A stretch of DNA of 64,000 nucleotides from SZUA-547 sp963669265 (lineage in GTDB: Bacteria > Pseudomonadota > Alphaproteobacteria > Rhodobacterales > Rhodobacteraceae), in assembly GCA_963669265.1 (NCBI GenBank), contig OY769916.1:806001-870000 (forward strand). The letters are read 5' to 3'. Below are positions 24,244 through 32,389 of this stretch, piece by piece (the stretch's first letter is position 1; each line of letters starts with the position of its first letter). The notes under the pieces were generated by a model. That model was not told the origin of the DNA. It ran no database searches and worked only from the letters and a program-made list of their open reading frames with translations. Both the position numbers and the translations under genes were made by a program.

Positions 24244-25949
24244 CCAAAGATCGGCGCAATCGCGCGTGGTACGGCAAGCTCGACAGAGACGGTTTCATTC
24301 ACCGTTCCTGGATGAAGAGCCAGGGTTTTCCCGATCACGCTTTCGACGGCCGCCCGGTGATCGGCATCTGCAACACATGGTCGGAGCTGACCCCCTGCAA
24401 TTCCGGCCTGCGCGATCTGGCCGAAGGCGTCAAACGCGGTGTCTGGGAGGCGGGCGGCTTCCCGGTCGAGTTCCCGGTCATGTCGCTGGGCGAAACGCAG
24501 ATGAAGCCGACGGCGATGCTGTTCCGCAACCTTCTGGCGATGGATACGGAAGAATCCATCCGCGCTTATGGCATGGACGGCGTGGTGCTGCTGGGCGGCT
24601 GCGACAAGACCACGCCCGGCCAGTTGATGGGCGCAGCTTCGGTCGATCTGCCGACCATCGTCGTCAGTTCAGGGCCGATGCTGAACGGCAAATGGCGCGG
24701 CAAGGATATCGGCTCCGGCACCGATGTCTGGAAATTCGCCGAGGACGTCCGCGCCGGAGAGATGACTCTGCAGGACTTCATGGCCGCCGAGACGGGCATG
24801 AGCCGGTCGAAGGGCGTCTGCATGACCATGGGCACCGCCTCGACCATGGCGTCGCTGGTGGAGGCGATGGGCGTGGCCCTGCCCACCAACGCCGCCCTGC
24901 CCGCGGTCGATGCGCGCCGGATGGCGCTGGCGCATATGACCGGCATCCGCATCGTCGAAATGGTCAAGGAGGAGCTCAAACTCTCCGACGTTCTGACCCG
25001 CGAGAGCTTCGAGAACGCGATCCTCGCCAACGCCGCGGTCGGCGGCTCCACAAATGCGGTGGTGCATCTGCTGGCTCTGGCGGGCCGGGTCGGCGTGGAC
25101 CTCAGCTTGCGCGACTTCGAGATCGGCGGCGAGGTGCCCCTTCTGGTCAATTGCATGCCATCGGGCGAATACCTGATGGAGGATTTCTGCTACGCCGGGG
25201 GCATGCCGGTGGTGCTTTCCGAATTGCGGGACCTCCTCCGACCCGCGAAGACGGTCCTCGGCGGCGACATCAGCGCCTATTATGACGGCGCGGAATGCTA
25301 CAATGACGACGTCATCCGATCCTTCGATAACCCGCTGAAACCCGCCGCTGGACTGCGCGTGGTGCGCGGAAATCTGGCGCCCGACGGGGCGATCGTGAAG
25401 CCCTCCGCCGCGACGGATGCGCTGCTGGAGCATGAAGGCGAGGCCTACGTCTTCGAGAATATCGAGGATCTGCGCGCGAATATGGATCGCGAGGATCTTC
25501 CGGTGACGCCTGACACGGTGCTGGTCCTCAAGGGCTGCGGCCCCAAGGGCTATCCCGGCATGCCCGAGGTCGGCAACATGCCGATCCCGGCGAAGCTGGT
25601 GCGCGAGGGCGTGCGCGACATGGTGCGCGTAAGCGATGCGCGCATGTCCGGCACCGCCTTCGGCACGGTCATCCTGCATGTCAGCCCCGAGGCGCAGGCG
25701 GGCGGAACGCTGGCGCTGGTCAAGACCGGCGACCGGGTGCGCGTCTCGGCCAGCAAGGGTGAGCTGGAGCTGCTGGTGAGCGATGAGGAATTGGAGGCGC
25801 GGCGCCAATCCTGGCGGGCGGACCCGCCCCGATATGAACGCGGCTACGCCAAGCTCTACGCCGACCATGTGCTGCAGGCGGATCAGGGCGCGGATCTCGA
25901 CTTTCTGGTCGGCAAAGACACCCGCCCTGTCACACGGGAGAGCCACTGA
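24240..25949 (+). CDS. IlvD/Edd-family sugar-acid dehydratase, probable D-galactonate dehydratase
   Basis: A 569-residue iron-sulfur dehydratase of the IlvD/Edd family. The three cluster cysteines of the [2Fe-2S] pentonate-dehydratase subgroup are in place: Cys53 (TPCNSG), Cys121 (GGCDKTTPG, with Lys123 as the likely carbamylated lysine) and Cys194 (GVCMTMGTASTM). Family members include L-arabinonate, D-xylonate and galactonate/fuconate-type dehydratases. Placed between alpha-galactosidase and a KDGal kinase and aldolase, its natural substrate is most likely D-galactonate, giving 2-keto-3-deoxygalactonate. It would replace the enolase-family DgoD used by enteric bacteria. The start ATG 24240 overlaps the previous stop; in-frame codons further upstream are inside that gene. 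Confidence 0.88.
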   Translation: MTKDRRNRAWYGKLDRDGFIHRSWMKSQGFPDHAFDGRPVIGICNTWSELTPCNSGLRDLAEGVKRGVWEAGGFPVEFPVMSLGETQMKPTAMLFRNLLAMDTEESIRAYGMDGVVLLGGCDKTTPGQLMGAASVDLPTIVVSSGPMLNGKWRGKDIGSGTDVWKFAEDVRAGEMTLQDFMAAETGMSRSKGVCMTMGTASTMASLVEAMGVALPTNAALPAVDARRMALAHMTGIRIVEMVKEELKLSDVLTRESFENAILANAAVGGSTNAVVHLLALAGRVGVDLSLRDFEIGGEVPLLVNCMPSGEYLMEDFCYAGGMPVVLSELRDLLRPAKTVLGGDISAYYDGAECYNDDVIRSFDNPLKPAAGLRVVRGNLAPDGAIVKPSAATDALLEHEGEAYVFENIEDLRANMDREDLPVTPDTVLVLKGCGPKGYPGMPEVGNMPIPAKLVREGVRDMVRVSDARMSGTAFGTVILHVSPEAQAGGTLALVKTGDRVRVSASKGELELLVSDEELEARRQSWRADPPRYERGYAKLYADHVLQADQGADLDFLVGKDTRPVTRESH

Positions 25950-26716
25950 TGACCCCGGCGACGTTCAATGATCTGAAAGACCGCTCCGTCTTCATCACCG
26001 GCGGCGGGTCCGGCATTGGCGCGTTCCTGACCGAAGGGTTCCTGGAGCAGGGCGCGAAAGTGGCCTTCGTTCAGCGTTCGGACGCGTCCGGATTCTGCGA
26101 CGAGATGGAGGAAAAGCACGGCGTCCGCCCGCTTTATCTGCCTTGCGACATCACCGATATCCCGGCGCTCAAGGCGTCGATTGACACGGCGGCGGCGGCG
26201 CACGGGCCGATCTCGGTCCTTGTCAACAACGCGGCGAACGACAAGCGCCATGAGACGCTGGAGGTGACCGAGGAGTTTTGGGACTGGTCGCAGGCGATCA
26301 ACCTAAAGGCCTATTTCTTCGGCTGCCAGGCGGTGATCGAAGGCATGCGCGGCCTCGGCGGCGGGTCGATCATCAACTTCAGCTCCGTCTCTTACATGAT
26401 GGGCAACTCCGGTTATCCGTCCTATACGACCGCCAACGCCGGCATCAACGGGATGACCCGTTCGCTCGCGCGCGAGTTCGGCCCCGACCGCATTCGCGTC
26501 AACGCGCTCGCCCCCGGATGGGTGCTGACCGACAAGCAGAAAGAGCAATGGGTGACGCCGGAGGGCCTCGCCGCGCATCTGGAGCGCCAATGCCTGAAGG
26601 ACACGCTGGCGCCCGAGGACGTCGTCGGCGCGACCCTGTTCATGGCCTCGGATGTCAGCCAGATGATGACTGGCCAGACCGTGGTCGTCGATGGCGGCGT
26701 GGTGGTGACGGGCTAA
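25949..26716 (+). CDS. Short-chain dehydrogenase, probable galactose 1-dehydrogenase, with Lys-to-Asn change in the catalytic motif
   Basis: A 255-residue classical SDR. The cofactor loop is TGGGSGIG (17-24), NNAA is at 93-96, the catalytic serine region is NFSSVSY, and Tyr159 is present. The YxxxK lysine is Asn163: the motif reads YTTANAG, where relatives such as sugar 1-dehydrogenases have Y..AKAG. The codon is AAC at 26435-26437, one base from AAG. The rest of the protein, including MTRSLAREFGPDRIRVNALAPGWV and QWVTPEG, resembles xylose/galactose 1-dehydrogenases. In this operon it should oxidise galactose to galactonolactone. The Asn may mean reduced activity, a different mechanism, or a base error. 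Its start shares one base with the dehydratase stop (TGATG). Confidence 0.8.
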   Translation: MTPATFNDLKDRSVFITGGGSGIGAFLTEGFLEQGAKVAFVQRSDASGFCDEMEEKHGVRPLYLPCDITDIPALKASIDTAAAAHGPISVLVNNAANDKRHETLEVTEEFWDWSQAINLKAYFFGCQAVIEGMRGLGGGSIINFSSVSYMMGNSGYPSYTTANAGINGMTRSLAREFGPDRIRVNALAPGWVLTDKQKEQWVTPEGLAAHLERQCLKDTLAPEDVVGATLFMASDVSQMMTGQTVVVDGGVVVTG

Positions 26717-26720
26717 CGGC

Positions 26721-27638
26721 ATGAGCGCGCAGGATACGCAATGGATCGCGGTCGACTGGGGCACCACGCATATGCGGGCGTGGGTGTTCGGGCCGGACGG
26801 CGCGCTGATCGCCAGCCTGTCCTCGGCGGACGGGATGGGAACGCTCTCGCCCGACCAGTTCGAAGGCGCTCTGCTCGCATTGGCGGACCCGTATCTGCCG
26901 GAGGGCCGCCAGACCCCGGTGATCGCCTGCGGCATGGTCGGCGCGCGGCAAGGCTGGATGGAGGCGCCCTACGCCGCCGTGCCCTGCGCTCCGCCAAGCG
27001 TTCGGCAGGCCGCGACCCCGCCCACGGCCGATCCAAGGCTGCATATTCGCATTCTGCCTGGCGTCAGCCAGGCGTCGCCCGCCGACGTGATGCGCGGCGA
27101 AGAAACCCAGATCGCCGGATATCTGGAGTTGAACCCCGGATTCGACGGCGTGATCTGCCTGCCGGGCACCCACACGAAATGGGCCCATGTCAGCGCGGGG
27201 GAGATTGTCAGTTTCCGCACCTTCATGACCGGGGAGCTGTTCGCGCTCCTCTCTCAGCAGTCGGTCCTGCGCCACGGGATCGCGAGCGGCGGCTGGGATG
27301 ACGCAGCCTTTATGACCGCTGTAGAGGATGCGATGGCTCGGCCGCATTCGCTCGCCGCTGATCTCTTCTCCATCCGCGCGGCCGGATTGCTGAACGACCT
27401 GCCCGCAGCCTCCGCCCGGTCCCGGCTGTCGGGGCTTTTGATTGGGTTGGAGCTGGCCGGGGCGCGGCCTTATTGGCTGGGCCAGCGGGTCGCGCTGATC
27501 GGTGCCGATGCCCTATCGCGGCTCTACGAGACCGCGCTTTCGGCTCAGGCCACGCCCGCCGAGCGCGGCGATGGCGACGAGACGACGCTCGCCGGACTGA
27601 CCGCAGCCTACAAGAACTTAATGGAGGGGCCGACATGA
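26721..27638 (+). CDS. dgoK: 2-Dehydro-3-deoxygalactonokinase
   Basis: A 305-residue DgoK-family kinase that phosphorylates 2-keto-3-deoxygalactonate at O6. Seen are the N-terminal phosphate loop AVDWGTTHMRAWVF, DVMRGEETQIAGYL, CLPGTHTKWAHV and a glycine-rich LIGLELAGARPYW near the C-terminus. It lies 4 bp after the SDR, and its stop overlaps the aldolase start (ATGA at 27635-27638), so kinase and aldolase are coupled. Length is close to the family norm. Confidence 0.93.
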   Translation: MSAQDTQWIAVDWGTTHMRAWVFGPDGALIASLSSADGMGTLSPDQFEGALLALADPYLPEGRQTPVIACGMVGARQGWMEAPYAAVPCAPPSVRQAATPPTADPRLHIRILPGVSQASPADVMRGEETQIAGYLELNPGFDGVICLPGTHTKWAHVSAGEIVSFRTFMTGELFALLSQQSVLRHGIASGGWDDAAFMTAVEDAMARPHSLAADLFSIRAAGLLNDLPAASARSRLSGLLIGLELAGARPYWLGQRVALIGADALSRLYETALSAQATPAERGDGDETTLAGLTAAYKNLMEGPT

Positions 27639-28240
27639 GCCGCAAAATCATCGCGATCCTGCGAGGCGTCAAACCGGACGAAGCGCTGCCCATCGGCCGA
27701 GCGTTGTTCGCCGCCGGAATCGATCGCGTCGAAGTGCCGCTGAATTCCCCCGACGCGCTGGCCTCGATCGCGTTGCTGGTCAAGGATCTGGGCGACAAGG
27801 CTGTCATCGGCGCCGGCACGGTTCTAACCGCTGCAGAGGTTGCGGATGTGAAATCCGTCGGCGGCGCCATGATCGTCTCGCCCGATTGCAATCCGGCGGT
27901 GATTAAGGCCGCCAAGGCGGGGGGCATGGCCTCCTACCCCGGCGTCGCCACCCCCACCGAGTGTTTCACCGCGTTGCGCCATGGCGCGGACGGGCTGAAA
28001 ATGTTCCCCGCTTTCCTGATCAGGACGGACGGCCTCGCCGCCATCCGCGCCGTTTTGCCCAAAGGGACAGAGACCTATGCCGTGGGCGGCGTCGGACCGG
28101 AGAACTTCGCGGAGTGGATCGCGGCAGGCGCCGCCGGGTTCGGCATCGGCTCCAGCCTCTACAAACCGGGCTTCGACGCGGATGAGGTTGGCCGGCGCGC
28201 GGTGGAGATGGTCGCGGCCTATGACGCGGCTGTGGGGTGA
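27635..28240 (+). CDS. dgoA: 2-Dehydro-3-deoxy-6-phosphogalactonate aldolase
   Basis: A 201-residue class I aldolase of the KDPG/KDPGal family, splitting KDPGal into pyruvate and glyceraldehyde-3-phosphate. Glu33 (RVEVPLNSP) and Schiff-base Lys122 (GADGLKMFPA) are present, with the phosphate-binding GGVGPENF and GIGSSLYKPG near the C-terminus. The VPLNSP segment is characteristic of DgoA rather than Eda. The start at 27635 overlaps the kinase stop and has GGAGGGG upstream. A longer frame from 27473 lies wholly within dgoK and is rejected. Confidence 0.93.
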   Translation: MSRKIIAILRGVKPDEALPIGRALFAAGIDRVEVPLNSPDALASIALLVKDLGDKAVIGAGTVLTAAEVADVKSVGGAMIVSPDCNPAVIKAAKAGGMASYPGVATPTECFTALRHGADGLKMFPAFLIRTDGLAAIRAVLPKGTETYAVGGVGPENFAEWIAAGAAGFGIGSSLYKPGFDADEVGRRAVEMVAAYDAAVG

Positions 28241-29088
28241 TGGCCGCGCGCGCCTTCGACGCGCGGGTCTGCGCGCTTGGCGAAGGCCCGCTCTGGCACC
28301 CCGAGCGCAAACAGCTCTTTTGGTTCGACATTCTCGGCAAGCGGCTGCTGACGCGTGATGCGGACGGACCGAAGGAATGGGAGTTTGACGAGTTGGTCTC
28401 CGCCGCGGGATGGGTCAGTCGGGATGAGTTGCTGATCGCCAGCGAGACCAAGCTCTTTCTCTTCGATCTCGCCGCCGGGCGCAGCACGCCGGTCGCTCCG
28501 CTGGAGGCCGAGAACGCGATCACCCGCTCGAATGACGGGCGGGCCGACCCCTATGGCGGGTTCTGGATCGGCACCATGGGCAAGAACGCCGAATCTGGCG
28601 CCGGCGCGATCTATCGATGGCGCAGAGGCGAGTTGAGAACGCTGCATCAAGACATCACCATCTCGAACGCCATATGCTTCTCGCCAGACGGGCGTTTCGC
28701 CTATTTCACCGATACGCCGACCGCGCAAATCCTGCGGCAGGAGCTTGACGATGCGGGCTGGCCCGCCGGCCCCGCCGAGATCTTCCTGGATCTCAACGAC
28801 GAGGGCCTGCATCCCGACGGCGCGGTGATCGACGCCGAAGGCTGCCTCTGGAACGCGCAATGGGGCGCATCGCGGGTGGCGCGCTACGCGCCCGACGGCC
28901 GGTTACTGTCCGCCGTAACCTTTCCGGCCGCGCAGATCAGTTGCCCAGCGCTCGGCGGGGACGATATGAAGACGCTATATGCGACCTCCGCCGCGGGCGG
29001 CGCGGAAAGTGATGATGCGGAGGCCGGCCGCACGTTCTCGGCCCCTGTTGACGTCCTTGGCCAGCCCGAACACCGGATCCATCTTTGA
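28240..29088 (+). CDS. SMP-30/gluconolactonase-family lactonase, probable galactonolactonase
   Basis: A 282-residue six-bladed beta-propeller of the SMP-30/regucalcin family. Metal-binding and active-site segments are visible: LGEGPLWHP (Glu near the N-terminus), RSNDGRADPYGGFWIGTM, ISNAICFSPDG, and LHPDGAVIDAEGCLWNAQW. It should hydrolyse the galactono-lactone made by the SDR to galactonate, filling the step between dehydrogenase and dehydratase. ATG 28240 shares one base with the dgoA stop (TGATG). L-arabinolactonase is the main alternative activity in the family. Confidence 0.88.
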   Translation: MAARAFDARVCALGEGPLWHPERKQLFWFDILGKRLLTRDADGPKEWEFDELVSAAGWVSRDELLIASETKLFLFDLAAGRSTPVAPLEAENAITRSNDGRADPYGGFWIGTMGKNAESGAGAIYRWRRGELRTLHQDITISNAICFSPDGRFAYFTDTPTAQILRQELDDAGWPAGPAEIFLDLNDEGLHPDGAVIDAEGCLWNAQWGASRVARYAPDGRLLSAVTFPAAQISCPALGGDDMKTLYATSAAGGAESDDAEAGRTFSAPVDVLGQPEHRIHL

Positions 29089-29104
29089 AGGCGAGACCGC
29101 TGCC

Positions 29105-31012
29105 ATGACGCGCGCGCTTGGAGTTTGCTACTACCCGGAACACTGGCCTCGCGAGATTTGGGAGGAGGACGCCCGCCGCATTGTTGAAACCGGGCTGACC
29201 TGGGTCCGGATCGGCGAATTCGCCTGGTCGCGGCTTGAGCCGACCCCCGGCGTCTATGAGTTCGGCTGGCTGGACGACGCCATCGACATACTTGGAGCGG
29301 CGGGCCTGAAAGTGGTGCTCGGCACGCCGACGGCGACGCCGCCGCGCTGGATGCTCGATCGCCATCCGGACATGCTGGCCATGGACGTGGAGGGCCGCCC
29401 GCGCAAATTCGGCTCCCGCCGCCATTACTGTTTCAGCCATGAAGGCTACAAGGCCGAGTGCACGCGGATCGTGACCGCGCTCGCGGAACGATATGGCCGA
29501 AACACGCATGCGGCCGCCTGGCAGACCGACAATGAATATGGCTGCCACGACACGACGATTTCCTACAGCGCCGCCGCCGCCGCCGCGTTCCGGAACTGGC
29601 TGCGCGCGCGCTATGGCGATATCGGGACCCTGAACGAGGCGTGGGGCAATGTCTTCTGGTCGATGATCTACGACGATTTCGACCAGATCGATCCGCCCAA
29701 CCTGACGGTGACCGAGGCGAACCCGTCGCACAGTCTGGATTACCGGCGTTTCAGCTCGGATCAAGTCGTGGCGTTCAACCGGCTTCAGGCGCAGATCATT
29801 CGCGCGCATTCGGATGCCCTGCTCACGCATAACTATATGGGCCGCATCACGGATTTCGACCATTTCGCGATCGGCGAAGACCTCGATATCGCCAGTTGGG
29901 ACAGCTATCCGCTGGGCTTTCTGGAGGATCGCATCGACGCCGACGACGCCCATAAGCGCCAATACGCGCGGCAGGGCGACCCCGACTTTCAGGCCTTTCA
30001 CCACGACCTTTATCGCGCCGTAGGGCGCGGGCGTTTATGGGTGATGGAGCAGCAGCCCGGACCCGTGAACTGGGCGCCGCACAATCCAGACCCCCTGCCC
30101 GGCATGGTCCGCCTCTGGAGTTGGGAGGCGTTTGCGCATGGGGCGGAAGCGGTCTGCTATTTTCGCTGGCGGCAGGCGCCGATGGCGCAGGAACAGTTGC
30201 ACGCCGGGCTACTGCGACCCGACAACGAGGCCGCGCCGGGATTGGCCGAAGCGCGGCAGGTCGCTCGCGAGATCGCCGATGCGCCGGACGTCGCGCAGCA
30301 TGGCGCGCCGGTGGCGCTGCTCTTCGACTATGACGCGGACTTCGCGTGGAAGATCCAGCCGCACGGCTCCGGCCTCAGCTATTTCGGGCTGGTGTTCGAG
30401 ACCTATCGCGCGATGCGCGCGCTTGGCCTTTCCATCGACATCCTGCCGGTCGGCGGGGCGGATTTCTCGGACTACAAAGTGATCGCCGCCCCTGGCCTGA
30501 TGCACATGCCGCAAACCTTGAAGGAGCAGCTCGTGGCGAGCGGCGCTGAGATCATCCTCGGCCCCCGCAGCGGCGCGCGCGACAAGAGCATGCGCATTCC
30601 GGTTCCCCTGCCCCCCGACATGCCCGGGCTGGATGTGACGGTTGCGCGTTTGGAGAGCCTGCGCGCGGATGCGCCCGTCGAGATCAAAGGCGGCGGGCGA
30701 GCGATCCTCTATCGCGAGGTTCTTGAGGGCGACGCCGACATCCTAGAGCAATCCGAACAGGGCGACCCCGTCGTCATGGCGCAAGGCCGGTTGCGCTATG
30801 TCGGCGCGTGGCTCGACCAAACCGCGCTGACGCGGATCCTGCGCGGCGCATGCGAGGCGGCGGGCGTCGAGACTTTAGAACTGCCAGAGGGCGTGCGCCT
30901 GCGCGACGCCGGGCGCGAGCGGTTCTGGTTCAACCATGCCACGGATGAACGCCATATCGGGGATCTGACGCTGCCCCCGGCCTCGGTCATGCGCCAAATA
31001 AAATCGAATTGA
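29105..31012 (+). CDS. Beta-galactosidase, glycoside hydrolase family 42
   Basis: A 635-residue GH42 enzyme. It starts LGVCYYPEHWPREIW, typical of the family. The acid/base is Glu144 (WQTDNEYGCHD), and the nucleophile is Glu315 (VMEQQPGPVNW). A glutamine-amidotransferase-like domain follows from about 390 (VALLFDYDADFAW) and a small beta domain ends the protein. No signal peptide is seen, so it acts inside the cell on imported beta-galactosides. ATG 29105 is preceded by GAAGGCGAG; in-frame codons from 28979 fall in the lactonase gene. It is the last gene of the galactoside operon. Confidence 0.93.
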   Translation: MTRALGVCYYPEHWPREIWEEDARRIVETGLTWVRIGEFAWSRLEPTPGVYEFGWLDDAIDILGAAGLKVVLGTPTATPPRWMLDRHPDMLAMDVEGRPRKFGSRRHYCFSHEGYKAECTRIVTALAERYGRNTHAAAWQTDNEYGCHDTTISYSAAAAAAFRNWLRARYGDIGTLNEAWGNVFWSMIYDDFDQIDPPNLTVTEANPSHSLDYRRFSSDQVVAFNRLQAQIIRAHSDALLTHNYMGRITDFDHFAIGEDLDIASWDSYPLGFLEDRIDADDAHKRQYARQGDPDFQAFHHDLYRAVGRGRLWVMEQQPGPVNWAPHNPDPLPGMVRLWSWEAFAHGAEAVCYFRWRQAPMAQEQLHAGLLRPDNEAAPGLAEARQVAREIADAPDVAQHGAPVALLFDYDADFAWKIQPHGSGLSYFGLVFETYRAMRALGLSIDILPVGGADFSDYKVIAAPGLMHMPQTLKEQLVASGAEIILGPRSGARDKSMRIPVPLPPDMPGLDVTVARLESLRADAPVEIKGGGRAILYREVLEGDADILEQSEQGDPVVMAQGRLRYVGAWLDQTALTRILRGACEAAGVETLELPEGVRLRDAGRERFWFNHATDERHIGDLTLPPASVMRQIKSN

Positions 31013-31307
31013 TTGAGAACTCATGCGCTTACACGCAAGAACGCCTCTTGACCCCCTAAGTAACTGATAAAAAAACATCTATTCATCGTCTCATTGGATT
31101 TCTCGTTCCGATTTAGTCCCGTAGACGGTACTCAGATCGTATAAATTCGGAGGCTCGCAGATTTCCGTCTTTCATCAATTGTTCATGTTTTAAGGCGGGC
31201 GGCGTTCACACCCGGCTGGTTGAATATTCACAGCTCGATCGCGACCCGCGTCATCTTACGGCGGCAGATTGGCGGCGTACCCAACGTCAACCAAGGAGAT
31301 CCACGCC
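31013..31307. other. Intergenic region after the galactoside operon
   Basis: About 295 bp, more AT-rich than its surroundings, with no gene I can support. It should contain the end of the galactoside transcript and the promoter for the following four-gene cassette. TATAAAT near 31140 could be a -10, but no good -35 is spaced from it. AAGGAGA just before 31308 is a clear ribosome site. Confidence 0.4.
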
Positions 31308-32384
31308 ATGTACCTCGCCGCCAATCTCTCCACCGCCATCCTCGCCAACGCCAAATGGGCGTTCACGACCCGGCGGGTGAACAAAGACGACGTCGCGCAT
31401 CTGCGCTCTGACATGGGCGCGGCCGTCGCCGGGGATCTCTTGCTGTGTGAAATCCTGGCGATCGGGCAGCACAAGAAAATCCAGCTCGCCTCCCGCCGCG
31501 CGTCCACCAGCTATCCGGGCGACCTGGTCGTCCTCTGCCTCGGCGATCGCTACGCGCCGGACCAGTTTATGGCCGCCGCGGCGGTCCGGGGCGAAACCCT
31601 GTCGCTGGTCGCCGGCGGCGGCGTGGCGGGCGCTGTCGAGGCGATGCATGACCGGATGGATGACCCAACGGCGTTGCGCCCCATCGCGCGCCTGTGCGCC
31701 AAGGGCGGAGAGGCGATCAACGTGGAGAGTTATGCGCTGCCCTATCGCGAGACGCCCGAGGACGTGTCCGTGATCGGCGTCTTCGGCGCGTCGATGAACT
31801 CGGGCAAGACGACCGCCGCCGCCGCCCTCGCCCATGGTTTGCACCGCGCCGGATACAGCGTCGCGGCGATCAAGGCGACGGGGACCGGCGCCTTTGGCGA
31901 CTTCAATGCGATGGAGGACGCCGGGGTTCCAGTCAGCGATTTCACCGATGCGGGCATGGCCACCACCTTTCGCGCGCCGTTCGAGCGGATCGAAGCCGGG
32001 TTCGACGCGCTGATCGCCGATGCGGCGGACAAGGGCGCGACCATCGCCGTCGTCGAGATCGCCGATGGCGTGTTCCAGCAAGAAACGCGGCGCATTTTGG
32101 CGAAATCCCGAATTCGCGAGCGCATGGACGCGATGCTGATCGCCGTGCCGGACGCCCTCAGCGCCTATGGCGGCGTGATGATGCTGGAGACGCACGGGTT
32201 AAGCCCGTTCGCGATTACCGGGAAGGTCACGTGCTCCCCACTTGCGGCCGCCGAGGCCGCGCAGGCCACGGGTTTGCCGGTCCTCTCTCGCGAGGAGCTT
32301 TGCGCGCCGGACCTGATCGCGCCGCGGATCGCCCCGTTCCTGCGTGGTGACGCAACCGCGCCCTTGCGATGCGCCGCCGCGTGA
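31308..32384 (+). CDS. P-loop NTPase of unknown function (MobB/DUF1611-like fold)
   Basis: A 358-residue protein that I cannot assign to a characterised family. Residues about 1-150 are an alpha/beta domain (LLCEILAIGQHKKI, YPGDLVVLCLGDRYAPDQF). Residues about 153-345 are a nucleotide-binding domain with Walker A GASMNSGKTT (160-169), then KATGTGAFGD, DFTDAGMATTF, and a probable Walker B VVEIADGVFQ. This layout resembles MobB-like and DUF1611 P-loop proteins. ATG 31308 has AAGGAGAT upstream. It leads a set with an ABC-type protein and a histidine kinase/response regulator pair; the first three genes are closely spaced, which implies a shared but unknown role. Confidence 0.6.
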   Translation: MYLAANLSTAILANAKWAFTTRRVNKDDVAHLRSDMGAAVAGDLLLCEILAIGQHKKIQLASRRASTSYPGDLVVLCLGDRYAPDQFMAAAAVRGETLSLVAGGGVAGAVEAMHDRMDDPTALRPIARLCAKGGEAINVESYALPYRETPEDVSVIGVFGASMNSGKTTAAAALAHGLHRAGYSVAAIKATGTGAFGDFNAMEDAGVPVSDFTDAGMATTFRAPFERIEAGFDALIADAADKGATIAVVEIADGVFQQETRRILAKSRIRERMDAMLIAVPDALSAYGGVMMLETHGLSPFAITGKVTCSPLAAAEAAQATGLPVLSREELCAPDLIAPRIAPFLRGDATAPLRCAAA

Positions 32385-32389
32385 CCCCC

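Noticed and set aside
24669..25946. 425-residue open frame opposite the dehydratase
   Set aside because: His/Gln/Ala-rich antisense translation with no motif; the sense strand carries the three Fe-S cysteines.
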